Source: Pictodentalium vernedei
Taxonomy: Eukaryota > Mollusca > Scaphopoda > Dentaliida > Dentaliidae
Direction: 5' to 3'
NCBI GenBank assembly: GCA_031216915.1
Contig: CM062292.1
Span: 76,986,956-77,050,955 of the forward strand
Length of the DNA: 64,000 nt
Made by a program: the position numbers and the translations under genes. Below the pieces are notes generated by a model that was not told the DNA's origin, ran no database searches, and was given only the letters and a program-made list of their open reading frames with translations. Positions within the stretch are counted from its first letter, which is position 1, and every line of letters starts with the position of its first letter. Shown one piece after another: positions 43,855-55,239 of the stretch.

Positions 43855-44097
43855 CCCTTTACCTAACCTGAAAAGCAGACGACACTTGCAAAAATAATTC
43901 TTGAATAACTAATTTTTTTCATTTTTGTCTCCAAAACATAGGTTATGACCCCTCGTTGGAACGAGCTCGACGAGCTCGTTCCAACAAGGGGTCATAACCT
44001 ACGTTTTTGAGACAAAAAATGAAAAAAATAATGAAAATTAATTGGCGATTTTTGAGAATAGCACTGGCCGGTTTTGGCAGTTACGATAGGTAAAGGG
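43855..44097. mobile_element. piggyBac-like MITE type 2, best copy
   Basis: Exact TTAA (43851-43854, 44098-44101), CCCTTTACCTAACCTG...CGATAGGTAAAGGG. Intact core ttggaacgagctcgacgagctcgttccaa. Confidence 0.9.
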
Positions 44098-44101
44098 TTA
44101 A

Positions 44102-44412
44102 CCCCTTAAGAAGTTCTGGACAACAAAAGTGAAAATTCTGTAAAAAAAAAAAAAATTTTTTAAATATTAATAAAAATAAAAAAATATTTTTGCGATCAAA
44201 AATACAGATTATAACTCACCTCATAGGAATGAGCTTGGAATAATGTCAGGTTATAAATTGTTGCGGATGTATTTTTTTTTAACCCTTTACCTAATGCAGA
44301 TTTTTTTAAAAATAAATTAAATTTCAAATTTAAAAAAATAAATTTTCACAATTCTTCAATAAAACCACACAAATATGGATTTCATTACAACCGGCTCGGC
44401 GAACTCAATTCA
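44102..44412. mobile_element. two degenerate piggyBac-like MITE relatives in a row
   Basis: 44104-44282 has CCCC start, 'attataactcacctcatagg' and 'gaatgagctt'. 44283-44412 starts after TTAA with CCCTTTACCTAATGC, shares 'aaaaccacacaaatatgga' with type 3, and lacks its right half. Confidence 0.45.
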
Positions 44413-44802
44413 CTTCAAACCAACAGACACTGACACTGCTAGGCTTATCAAAAGTTTGGGTGTGTGTGGGGGAGAGGAGGGGGGGGAGGGGGTATTTACT
44501 TTGAACAGCCAACAGCCATAGAGCACCATAATATGGATTTCAGCTACATTATTATTTTTCTTGAAGCTGAACACTCCCATTTAGAACATTCTCAAAAAGT
44601 GTTTGCATTGCATTAAAGAGTATCGGACATAACACAATGTCCACTTATATCTGAATGGCACCTAAACTAGGTCAACCTGAAATGCAGTAAAGTCACTATA
44701 GACTGGCCGTAATCCATGGGTGGGCAGTGATGCCCACGCATGCATTTACTAATTAATAAAAATCAAAATCAGCAAAATTTTAATTAATGAAGCATTGGGA
44801 TG

Positions 44803-46787
44803 CGGTCCTCCTGAACACCGGAAGGACATGGAATGACGCGGAATGATGCGGAATGACACACAAAATTAATAGTTTTAGCCCCCAAATGGGGTTTAAAACG
44901 TACCTAGAATGCAGATCGTCATGATGAGGCTCATTGAATGCTAACTAATCCCATTGTTTGTTGAATGAAAACAATCGGCTAAACATAGGCCATATCTCCT
45001 CATTACGACTAATAAAGCTTGGCTAACACCCCCTTAAACTTTAAACCCTAAACTGGTTACTTCTGAGGGAGTGATATAACTGATGTTTTCACAAAATTCT
45101 TCATTTAATTTTTTTTTTTTTTTTTTCTGGGGGGTGGGGGGGTGGGGGGGGGGGGGGGGCTATTTGGAATTTCTGAAGGATTACCAGATACCTCATATAT
45201 TACATACGCCATCACATTTCCCAGAAGGCTTGATGGATGACTCCCGGTTTTTCAAAACTAAATAGTTGGAGCTTTCTCCACTCCTTTTTTTGTAACCGCT
45301 ATGGTCAATATACCGGGGCCGCTACCGAATCAGACGTACCAGGAGCCGGACAAGCAGGTGACGACATGTGAGCTCATCTAACTTATACCACCTGCTTGTG
45401 AAAAATGATAAACGAGCTTGGGAGACGACTAACATAAACTATCAGCTTTCTGTCGAATCCCTCCCTAACATAGCTACCTATATCTATTTGCACATCTTTG
45501 TTATTCTGTGTTCTATCGTATTTTATGTTGCTTATTCTTTCATCGTTTCTTGTGAAATGAATACAGTTAACAAATTCTTGAATAAATGCTGTTTAAACTA
45601 AACCGGAGTTTCTGTTTGGTTTTCTTTTCTCTTCCTCCAATCAATTTGCCTTGGCACAACATTTGGCTCACCCTACTGTGGCAGACTCAAACCTTTACCA
45701 TCACCATGCCGAAACAGACTAGAGCCCTCCCCCCCCCCCCTCTCTGGGTTTTGATCCCACTCCAAAGGTGACCTGGAGGAAACAATACTCCTTAAGATCT
45801 CATTTGAGGCAATAGGTAAGCTAGGTCTGTGTCATCCAAGTGAAACAAAATTTGGTTAACCGGGTCGTAAGGGATTTTTAAATCCCACATCGTCCCTGGG
45901 CGCCTTCGGCGCGCTAAAACCTTTCATTCATTGCCATCACTTGCCTCTTGTTACCGTGGGAGTTGCAAACAGCAAGGAAAGTCTTCACCTGCTGCCGGAT
46001 CTCCCGTCTCTCCCTGAGATTTAAATTTCTGGGAATATATGCTGGCTGGTCCCATCCACATGACTTCCGGTTCTTCAAAACTAAACTGTTGGAGCTTTCT
46101 CCACTCCTTTTTTGTAATGATCAGATACCAGGGCCGCTACCGAACCGGCATTGCTGTTTGTTTGTTTTTCTTTTCTCTTTTTATCACATCGTCCCTGCGC
46201 GCCTTTGGCACGCTAAAACCTTTCATTTATTCATCGCCATCACTTTTCGTTTAGTTTAAACAATATTTATTTCCAACTTTCAGAATATACATGAAACAAT
46301 ATATGACACCACAATAATCCCATTTTATGGAGACAAAACCCAGACTTATGAATAATGCCTCTCCTACGATACCCCCTTCCTGAAAAGTTTCTCGAGCTGG
46401 AGGCCAGCCGCTACTTCTGTTTTTAATCACCCACAAATCACTGACTAAAACCTTCGAGATTCTAAATAAATCTTTTTTTGGTCGAGACTCATTTATTTTT
46501 TTGGTTGGGACTTACTGGCTTTTGGTCGGTAAAAAGCACTTTTGGACGGTTTTGGTCGGTACTTAGTAGGACCGCCGTATTATCATTCTGTTTGGTTATA
46601 GATCTGTCATTCCGGTGTTTTTAAACTGTCCCTCGTCAAGTTGAAAAAATATATTTTGTTACCACGTTATATTTTTTCAATGTTAGAATGTGCTGATGAT
46701 TAATTTAATTAAATAAAATTTGCTGGTCAATAAGAAATAGATGTCATTCCGTGTCATTCCGCGTCATTCCGGTGTTTAGGAGGACCC
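44803..46787. mobile_element. ~2 kb non-autonomous DNA transposon, superfamily unclear
   Basis: Exact 8-bp duplication ttgggatg (44795-44802, 46788-46795). Ends CGGTCCTCCTGAACACCGG and CCGGTGTTTAGGAGGACCC, 17 of 19 bases paired. Next to each end lies an array of 'ggaatgacgc' / 'gcgtcattcc' repeats. No transposase frame was found. An 8-bp target fits hAT, Merlin, Mutator or P, but the CGG/GGG start is not the usual hAT CAG. Confidence 0.75.
45235..46250 (+). repeat. duplicated LTR-like block inside the 2 kb transposon
   Basis: 'gttggagctttctccactcc' and 'gggccgctaccgaa' occur at ~45268-45340 and again at ~46090-46155; 'cacatcgtccctg(g/c)gcgcct' and 'cgctaaaacctttcatt' also occur twice. 45330-45660 has an AATAAA signal (45583) and then 'acatttggctcacccta', reminiscent of an LTR followed by a primer-binding region. 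Identity as an LTR is inference. Confidence 0.4.
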
Positions 46788-46959
46788 TTGGGATGTACCT
46801 GGTGCTTCATTAATTAAATTTTTGATGATTATTCCTATAATTAGTGTGTGGACTCTAATATTATTGAGTCTGTGGAAATACTGCCCACCAATGGAAAGTC
46901 ACCAGTCCATAGCAGCCGTACTGTATCCCAGGTTTTACCTTCTAGAGTTCCGTATTTAA

Positions 46960-47201
46960 CCCTTTACCCAACACAGACGATATCAAAAAATTTATTGTTT
47001 TAAATATAATTTTTTTATTTTTTAAAAAAATGTCAACAAAACCATATCATATGACCCCTCATTGGAACAAGCTCAATGAGCTTGTTCCAAAGAGGGGTCA
47101 CATGATATGGTTTTGTTTTCGTTTTTCGAAAAATAATATTTCTTCAGCTGCTGAATTTGCATATTATGCGGGCGGGAGCGGGCAATTCGTTGGGTAAAGG
47201 G
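46960..47201. mobile_element. piggyBac-like MITE type 1
   Basis: Exact TTAA (46956-46959, 47202-47205), CCCTTTACCCAACAC...CGTTGGGTAAAGGG. Core ggaacaagctcaatgagcttgttcc. Confidence 0.85.
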
Positions 47202-47574
47202 TTAAACTGATGATGGGTTACTTTCCATAAAGTGTGGCACATAGCATTTCCTCCTCAATAGCAGTGATTAAGATACAGGAGAGGGTTGGGGTTGGGGTGG
47301 GGTGGGGGGTAATGGCTCCTCCTTCCCCACATACACATACCAAAAACTGTATCAGAAAATTCTTCGACTCGTCTTGAAATTTTTGAGCCATTTTGTTGTC
47401 AAAATTTTTAAAAATAGAAGAAAAATTGTCAATATTTTGGCTAGAACATATGTTTTTAAACTGAGTTTTGGAAAATTAATCCATTTTGGTTGCCTCAATC
47501 GTAGAAATGTGGTTGCCCAATGTGAAATCTGTTGAAAACTTTTATTGGTCTGTCGGAAAATTTGGGGCATTACC

Positions 47575-47750
47575 AAACCACTCAGGAATTCTTCAGCCCT
47601 CTTTAGGAAAGGGTCCAGGGTTCATGCCTTTCGGAACATTTGGCATGGGGGCTCCAATTGGGAATTTGTTTTGGAGGGGAAGAGACGTACAAGAACTGAG
47701 AAACATAACATTCAAATTGAACAGAAAACATAAAGATTGACACCTAACTA
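47575..47750 (+). repeat. dispersed repeat 'ggctccaattgggaatttg'
   Basis: 'cagccctctttaggaaaggg...ggctccaattgggaatttgttttggagggg...gaagactgagaa' recurs at 56345-56500 and, shortened, at 48354-48440. Part of the same larger repeat that is split by the hAT at 47778. Confidence 0.5.
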
Positions 47751-47777
47751 AGCAACTGTATGTATACTACAAGTAAG

Positions 47778-48345
47778 TAGTGCTCAAACGACTAGTGAAT
47801 TCCAAAGTTGACTAGTCAATACCCAAAAGTCAAGTTGACTTCGACTAGTCATTGGTGATAACTTGTCTCCTTATAACAGTGTTGGTGTTCCGGTAGAGTG
47901 CTGAAGGTCCAAATTTGGCTTCACTTGGGCATTCATATTCAGCAACTTACTGGAACATTATTCTGCTAATGTGCTTCTAATTATGCTAAGAGTGAAATTA
48001 TATAGTCTTATTTAATTTGCCTTGTTGCGATTTATGGGAGAGTGCCTATAGGCACTCTCCCATAAATTGCAACAAGGCAAATTAATAACATATCCCGATA
48101 GCCCAAAATAATTCAGCGCTCTACTAGTACCAGTTAAAACAAACTACTGTCACTACTATTAGATGGCAATACATGTATACATTGATTGCCCAATATTGCT
48201 GTTCAAACTGTCTGGCAGTGGCACAGAAGGGATACTATTTACCTAAAAGCTTGAACTCCTCCGACTAGTCGACTGCACAATTGAGAGTCGACTACTGGTT
48301 TGCCCAGAGTCGACATCGACTAGTCGACTAATCGTTTGAGTACAA
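47778..48345. mobile_element. hAT-like element, exact 8-bp duplication
   Basis: TAGTGCTCAAACGACTAGTG...GACTAATCGTTTGAGTACA with caagtaag on both sides (47770-47777, 48346-48353). Subterminal 'cgactagtc' repeats. Its middle (47885-48140) is a MITE-E relative with the perfect core tttatgggagagtgcc/ggcactctcccataaa. Confidence 0.85.
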
Positions 48346-48457
48346 CAAGTAAGTGTTTGTTTTGGAGGGGCAGAAATCTACAAAGACTTAGACATTTTAC
48401 TTTTTAATTGAATAAAGACTGATACTTAACTAAGCAACTGCATGTACACTACAAAAA

Positions 48458-48586
48458 CAGAACCGCACATACATTTGAATGTCTTAAGAATTATCGCACA
48501 AGAATGCTTTGGCCCAGGATATCACGAGAGCCGAAGGCAATCGAGTGCGATAATTCTTAACCCATTCATACTTATGTGCAGTTCTG
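48458..48586. mobile_element. foldback MITE (CAGAACCGCACATA)
   Basis: CAGAACCGCACATACATTTG...tcttaagaattatcgcac and gtgcgataattcttaa...TATGTGCAGTTCTG pair over ~40 bases. TA follows the right end. Confidence 0.65.
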
Positions 48587-48865
48587 TATTTATCACACAC
48601 CTCCCATGTAACAACTAGTCTACCTGAAAATTGAACTAAAAGCACCTTTCAACTGGATAATTGCCGAGTTTCCTTCGTTACCGAAACAGCACTGTTACTT
48701 GGCAGAGCACCAACCCTAATTTGCTTTTTAAGTTTTACAGTATTCAATTGGTCAAAACCAATTCACACAGATCAGTGGCACGGTCACGATAATCAAACTT
48801 AGATATTGACATAAACTGCAGGAAACAACACAACAAAACGTTTTTAAATAGCTAATAAGTATAGT

Positions 48866-49617
48866 CAGGGTTTCCGCTAGGGGAAATTTGTGGGTCCGGT
48901 AGTTTAAAAAAAAAAGAAACTCAGACGCTGAAGGCATCTGCCACACGTGCACGTGCGTATAGATTTTTAGTATTGATTTTTAGGTGCTCTCTGGTGGCCA
49001 CTGGGAGCATTCTGGTCGCTAAAATTCTGAATAACTGAAGTGGAAAATATGTATCTTTTCCTCCTACAATTCTCTAAATTCCCACGGGACACACAATACT
49101 ACATCTGGTCGGAGGTTTCATAAAAATACAAACCCAAAACAACACAAAAGCCACGAATCCTGACAGTGACTGCGACGCTTGACCTCAATTTTTTTTATAC
49201 AACCCGTAAATAATTGGAAATGCAGAGAGAATGAAACATTCGAAAAGAACCATGATGTGGATGTGTGATGTCCTGCACATGCAATTACATCATTTATCGC
49301 TCGAAATAAAAGCCTGTGATTTCAGACCAAACACGACAATTTGAGTCCAAAATTTTATAGGCGACGTTTAGGATTTGAACTTTGTTTCCCCCTCTCGTCT
49401 GGGGGTTATAAAGTATCAGGTTGTCGCCAGTAATAGTAGGCATAGTATACAACATAATTATGCCTATATTACGTGGAAACAAAGGATCCTGAGTGTCGTT
49501 ACGATACAGCATTGTACTCGACATTTTAACCACCAGCTTTTCTGACTGATCATAGTATGATCAGTGGGGGGAATGGGTCCGGTCGATGGACCCGCAGCCA
49601 ATCTAGCGGAAACCCTG
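48866..49617. mobile_element. hAT-like element (CAGGGTTTCCGCTAG)
   Basis: CAGGGTTTCCGCTAG...CTAGCGGAAACCCTG, 15 bp perfectly inverted. gtatagt repeated on both sides (48859-48865, 49618-49624). The frame 49294-49533 lies inside and shows no transposase motif. Confidence 0.85.
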
Positions 49618-49672
49618 GTATAGTACACTCCATCATTATTTATATGACCAGTTGTGGAAAGTATTTGTCAAA

Positions 49673-50254
49673 TAGGGCTGCACGGTATATCGATAAACCG
49701 ATATATACCGGTATTCAAACCAATATCGATTGAATACCGGTGTAATTACAAAAATATCGGTTTATCGTCATTATGTATTTACCCACAATTTAATTTTGAA
49801 GATGTCTTGAGTTTTTTAACTGTAGCCCCCAATGAATAATATTATCCCTTTATCCAAGGAATCGTCTACTTGTGCCCTCGTCATATACAAATTCAGCAGT
49901 TGAAAAAATGATTAAAAAAAAATTCAACAAAACTATATCATGTGACCCCCTCATTGGAACGAGCTGAGCGAGCTCGTTCCAATGAGGGGTCACATGATAT
50001 AGTTTTGTTGAAATCTTTGAGGAAAATCTGATAAACTAATTTTGAAAATAATAAATTTTGATATCGTCTGCTTTGGGCAAAGGCTTTTCGAACCGCATCA
50101 TCAAGACATGCTAATTCGTTCCGACTGTGATGCCTCGAGTCTCGATTGTGGTACTTGTGTTCATACATCTGAACAGTTTTCGATATACCGGTATACCGCG
50201 GTATTTTTTTGAATACCGATACCGGTATTCAGTTTTGAATATCGTGCAGCCCTA
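49673..50254. mobile_element. hAT-like element, exact 8-bp duplication, with internal piggyBac-like MITE
   Basis: TAGGGCTGCACGGTATATCG...ATATCGTGCAGCCCTA with ttgtcaaa on both sides (49665-49672, 50255-50262). 'ataccggtat' repeats lie near both ends. A type-1 piggyBac-like MITE with eroded ends fills ~49845-50085. Confidence 0.85.
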
Positions 50255-50642
50255 TTGTCAAAGAACAAGCAGTCAGAATGTCATTTTTATTTTGTAAATT
50301 TTTTACTTGAATCTGATTGTTTAAATATCTCGAATAAACAAATCTAAATGAGGAACTCGGAATTTCCAAGCGATCTTGAGTCCAGTGCATTCGACCAATG
50401 ATTGACGTGATTTGTTTAGACGGGTTCTGTCTGTGTTTACATTGGAAACAATATCAAACGAGTTTTGCATCACCACATATGCGATGCGATACAACTTTAC
50501 TTTTATCGTACAGGCAGAACAGTAGAAATCCCATGTTTTACATTAATAGGTGTGTGATAAAAACAATTCTTAGAACAAAGTCACATGGAATCATGTTCAC
50601 CCCAGTCTCTGTATTCTCTATTAAACTATTCTCATACTATTA
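50255..50642. other. no recognised feature
   Basis: An open frame at 50398-50643 has no supporting character. Otherwise nothing placed. Confidence 0.3.
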
Positions 50643-52010
50643 AAAAACAAGAGGCCCTACAGGGCCTGAAGCTCTCATCTTGAACAGAACACAATATAAA
50701 CAGAGTCCAAGAATGAGTACATTAAGCAAGCCATCTCCATAGGCTACACTGTCAATCCTTGAGACCCTCAGGAGTGACAAAAATAATCTGGGCATCATGC
50801 CTTTTCTTCAGTTGATCATAAAGTAAAATGTAGAGCTCCCCTATGAAGCCCCTTTGTGGATTAATCTTAGTTACACACCTCTAGAGGGTACTGAATACAA
50901 AATTTTTAATTCTTCAGCAAAATGGCCAATTCTGGCTCCCATAGGGAGCCCAAATATTAACCCAGGCTCTCGATTTGAACACAGATGAATCTGACTTCCC
51001 TAGAGATGTTGTGTACCAAATATGAAAGCATTCTTCTGACTGTTGGATCTGAAGAAGAGAAATTTTTAAGAAATATCTTCATATTGCCCTAAGTTAAAAT
51101 TTGGGCTTCCATAGCGAGCCTACATAATAACCTATGGATCCGATTTGAACAAACTTGAATCTGACCCCCCACCCCCCACCCCCCTAGAGATGTTGTATAC
51201 CAAATATGAAAGTATTATGACTAGTGGATCTGAAGAAGATTTTTGAAGAAATTCCCTCATATTGTACTTAGTTAAATTTCAGGTTCCCATATGGAGCCCA
51301 AATATTAACCCAGGCACTTAAATTGAACAAACTGGAACCTGACCCCCCTAGAGATGTTGTATACCAAATATGAAAGCATTCCGACTGGTGGATCTGAAGA
51401 AGAAGATTTTTAAAGAAATTCCCTCATATTGTACTAAGTTAAATTTCAGGTTCCCATATGGAGCCCAAATATGAACCCAGGCACTTAAATTGAACAAACT
51501 GGAATCTGACCCCCCTAGAGATGTTGTATACCAAGTATGAAAGCATTCTGACTGTTGGATCTGAAGAAGAGAAATTTTGAAGAAATATCTTCATATTGCA
51601 CTAAGTAAAAATTTGGCCTACCATTGCGAGCCCAAATATATACCTACGGATCTGATTTGAACAAACTTGAATCTGATCCCCCTAGAGATGATGCATACCA
51701 AATATGAAAGCATTCTGACTGGTGGATCAGAAGAAGATTTTTTAAAATTATCCCCCATATTGAACAAAGCCCAAATATTAACCTAAGGATTTGGTTTGAA
51801 TAATCTTGAATCTGACCCTCATAACAATGGTGTACCAGTATACCAAACAAAATATTCTGACTGGTGGTTCTGAAGAAGAAGATTTTTAAAGAATATTCCC
51901 CATATTACCCTATGTTAAAAATTTGGGCGCCTGTAGTGAGCCCGAATATGAACCAATGAGCTTTATTTCAACAAGCTTGTATCTGCCCCCCCAACCCGAA
52001 TTCCCGTGAG
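50643..52010 (+). repeat. pearl-like core-repeat array, ~167-bp period
   Basis: Begins with the foldback aggccctacagggcct at ~50652. Units carry 'gttgtataccaaatatgaaagcatt', 'ctggtggatctgaagaaga', 'ttcccatatggagccca'. 'gatgttg' or its variant recurs at 51005, 51189, 51353, 51520 and 51687 (steps 184, 164, 167, 167). No microsatellite or 3' hairpin is seen at its end. Confidence 0.8.
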
Positions 52011-52054
52011 CAGATTTGTAAATAGGCCAAACATGTGGTATACGTATACTTGTA

Positions 52055-52445
52055 CAGTGGAACCCTGTTAACTGAATAGCCTCTTTGCCAGTGAAAATTA
52101 TTCAATTACTGGGAGTATTCAAGTGACAGGGATAATGTCACTTTATTGTGTTCTGGAGATAAACTTCATGAGCTCTGTCAAACAAGATATAATAAGTTAA
52201 ATGCCTGTATTAGATCTACTGAGGCCAAATAGGTCTATAAGCAAAGGAAAATTGGGAAAGTCAGGGTAATTTCTCGACAGGTTGCAAGATTTTTTATTCA
52301 ATTATCAGGAGTTTACTCTATAACCTATATCAATTAACAGGTCAAATTTGTACCGGAGGAAAGGTAAATGGTTTTGTTTTGGGAAATTATATTCAATTAA
52401 CAGGGTTATTCAGATAAGAGATATCCAATTAAGTGGGCTCCACTG
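52055..52445. mobile_element. MITE-A with partial core deletion
   Basis: TA + CAGTGGAACCCTGTTAACTG...AATTAAGTGGGCTCCACTG. The left arm of the central palindrome is missing (starts 'cttcatgagctctgtcaaacaag'). Confidence 0.85.
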
Positions 52446-52805
52446 TTCTATCATAATACATGCATATTTGAGCTAGTTCTATTCAATTTGTTATCATTAT
52501 GCAGCTTATGATGATTGGTTTGAACTCTCCCTTCTAAACTTTGAGAAGTAATTCTACACACAAAGATGTTTTTATTTTGTTTATTGTCTTTGCGATAGCT
52601 TATAAGAACGCAATTGCTTTGTTTAAACTGCATGGTTTCTTATTGTAGGTCAAATGGAATTTCCAAGTAGGCAGGGTTATATTAAGTTTCATCCAAAAAT
52701 AGTCTGTAAATGATTTCCGCTCAGAACAATTAAGTGGATGGGGTTTTCATTTTCCACATGGTTTAGTGTTGCTGTAGATGGGGATTTCATAGAACAGGAC
52801 TCTAT
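52446..52805. other. no recognised feature
   Basis: Unique-looking AT-rich sequence. Nothing supported. Confidence 0.35.
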
Positions 52806-52813
52806 TACTCATT

Positions 52814-53296
52814 CAGGGCTCAAATTAAGCGGTGTCGCGTCGCTTTTTGCTATGCAAAACTTGCAAAAAGCTACACAATGTTCAATTATGTATAGCATTT
52901 TGCGATATGTAAATGAATTCTATTGGTTTAAATTCTTCCTGTTTTTACAACATTTTGCATAAAATGTCCATTAAAAATAACTTCAAGCCCGTCAAATTAA
53001 AAATCCCAACTTCCATTTTGAGAACTCTGTTAAACAACCACGACGTCATTTGAAAATATCCAAGTCCATGCAACCCTTAAAGGCAGTTCAGTTAAAAAAA
53101 ACACGGTAAATGTTTCAGGTGTTGCAGATCATTTGGAAATGCCCAGAAATGGATGGAAACTATTCTACCAACTTAGAATTCAATACAAAACAGCATAACA
53201 TAGCTCCGGTATACAAAAATAGCTATGCAATTTTTACAAAATGCTCTTCATTTTTTGGAAATGCTACGCAAAAAAAAAAAATTATTTTGAGCACTG
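52814..53296. mobile_element. hAT-like MITE, exact 8-bp duplication (copy 1)
   Basis: CAGGGCTCAAATTAAGCGG...TTATTTTGAGCACTG with tactcatt on both sides (52806-52813, 53297-53304). Confidence 0.9.
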
Positions 53297-53512
53297 TACT
53301 CATTACTCAAACATTCAGTATTGCAAAAACGTTTTTTCTATGTGGCTGAATAACAACTGACTTGACAAATCTGTGATGTCCCCAAACTGGACAAATTTAA
53401 GCCCTATCTATGTCAACAATCAATAATAATGATAGGCCTATACAACAAGAAACTGCACCAGAGGTGCTGACATACTCCCACCAGTTTCAAGTTGAGGGAT
53501 AAGGCTGCGTTA

Positions 53513-54173
53513 CAGGGCTCAAAATAAGCGGTGTCGCGTCGCAACTTGCAAAAAGCTACACAATGTTAAATTATGTGTAGCTTTTGCAATACAAGATAAT
53601 CAACTGCAGCCTATTAGGCTGCAGTTGATTATCTCGTATCGCAAAATGTAAAAGAAAATTTGCAAACAAATTTGAAAACTAGTTCACTGATGCTTTACTT
53701 CTGATTGTGGAACATTCCAGGCATAACTCAGATTAACTCTCCATCAAGCATCATTAGCAACTTCATATGTAAGATGAGTTCTGTTGGTTTAAATACTTCC
53801 TGTTTTTACAACATTTTGCATAAAATGTCCATTAAAAATAACTACAAGCCCATCAAATTAAAAATCCCAACTTCCATTTTGAGAACTCTATTAAACAACC
53901 AAGACGCCATTTGTAACAGTATACAAGTCCATGCAATCCTTAAAGGCAGTTCAGTTAAAAAAACATAGTAAATGTTTCATGTCTTGCAGATCATTTGGAA
54001 ATGCCCAGAAATGGATGGAAACTATTCTATCTACTTAGAAGAATTTAATATAAAACAGCATAACATAACTCTGGTATACAAAAATAGCTATGTAATTTTT
54101 ACAAAATGCTATTCATTTTTTGGAAATGCGTAGCATTTTGCTGCGCAAAGAAAAAAAGTTATTTTGAGCACTG
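53513..54173. mobile_element. hAT-like MITE (copy 2) with extra palindrome
   Basis: CAGGGCTCAAAATAAGCGG...TTATTTTGAGCACTG with ctgcgtta / ctgtgtta flanks (53505-53512, 54174-54181). Same orientation as copy 1, which lacks the palindrome at 53590-53636 (gataatcaactgcagcc and complement). Confidence 0.85.
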
Positions 54174-54181
54174 CTGTGTTA

Positions 54182-54630
54182 GATGGACAATATCTCTTAC
54201 CGAATAGACCGACACAGCCACCAATCTCAAGGGGAAAAAGATTTTTGCATAAAATCATTGAAATCTTTTTAGAAACCCATTTTAAAACCAGAAAACCCAA
54301 AGCAACACTATAGAGTCCTGTAATTTTTAGAAGAGTATGCCAATCAAGGCATATGCACCCCCTCGCCTCTCAAAATGCTAAGATGGACATATTTTCAACA
54401 CTAGGCATATACACGTGGGGTTTATTGTCTATGTTTTACAGCAGGGAAAATCAAACCCAGCACACCTGTTACCAATAGTTTGTGTCAATCAGCCCATCCA
54501 CATGGGAGATATGAAACTATTATCTTTGTCTTACAGCAAAAAATGACTTCATCCCACGAGCCAACCCCCCAAAGGTAATTGTGGAGACCACAAACACCTA
54601 TTACTGAAGTCTAGCAATGATCGGACCATC
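54182..54630. other. no recognised feature
   Basis: Nothing supported beyond short repeated 'tcttacagcaaaaaatgac / tgttttacagcaggg' phrases. Confidence 0.3.
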
Positions 54631-54643
54631 CACGTGAGATATA

Positions 54644-55042
54644 TTTATTTATTTATTGGTGTTTAAGGTCACATACTTATGCACAATGGCTAACCATGAC
54701 CGTGACAGTTTTACGGGTGGAGGAAGCCGGAGCACCCGGAGAGAACCACTGAGCAATGATGAGCAGTGCCAGCTCCCCAACATCGTAAGTCCGTATTGCA
54801 GCACAGGAAGGGTTAGATTGGTTGAAGACATGCGCACCATCGACGTGTAGTACGCCTTAGTACACGGCATCATCGTAGTACCCCCATGTGGACCATCGGG
54901 GTTAAGTGCCTTACCCAAGGGCACAAAGCAGGAGACCGAAATGATCGCTCAGATGGTCACCCATCTGAGGACTAGCCGGGCTCGACATTGCTTAACTTCG
55001 GTGATCTGACGAGAACCGGTTACCGCAACGCCACTGAACCCT
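54644..55042 (-). mobile_element. SINE with 5S rRNA-like head
   Basis: gagatata on both sides (54636-54643, 55050-55057), preceded in each case by cacgt, so the duplication is ~13 bp with a 2-base indel. The head complement has 'ctcgtcagatcaccgaag' and 'ctagtcctcagatgggtgac'. Confidence 0.85.
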
Positions 55043-55239
55043 CACGTAAGAGATATAGAACAAAGATATAATGCCACAAGTTGCCACATGTTGGGATGTG
55101 ATTTCAATGTATTTTCTTTGTTTTAGTGCAGGGATATGAAAGCAAATCCCTCAGTCATAATTACATGTATAATGTTCACATACACCCATGGGCTAAGAAG
55201 TTTGGTGATGTTCCGACCATCCAGTGGGAGAAGATGTCC

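Larger units (their letters stand above)
44685..46923. mobile_element. MITE-B interrupted by a ~2 kb transposon
   Basis: The left part (gactggccgtaatccatggg...aattaatgaagcattgggatg) and the right part (ttgggatgtacctggtgcttcattaatt...cagtccatagcagccgtactg) together make one complete MITE-B. Confidence 0.8.

Noticed and set aside
45330-45700. endogenous retrovirus or intact LTR retrotransposon
   Set aside because: Only an LTR-like block with AATAAA is seen; no gag, protease, reverse transcriptase or integrase frame nearby.
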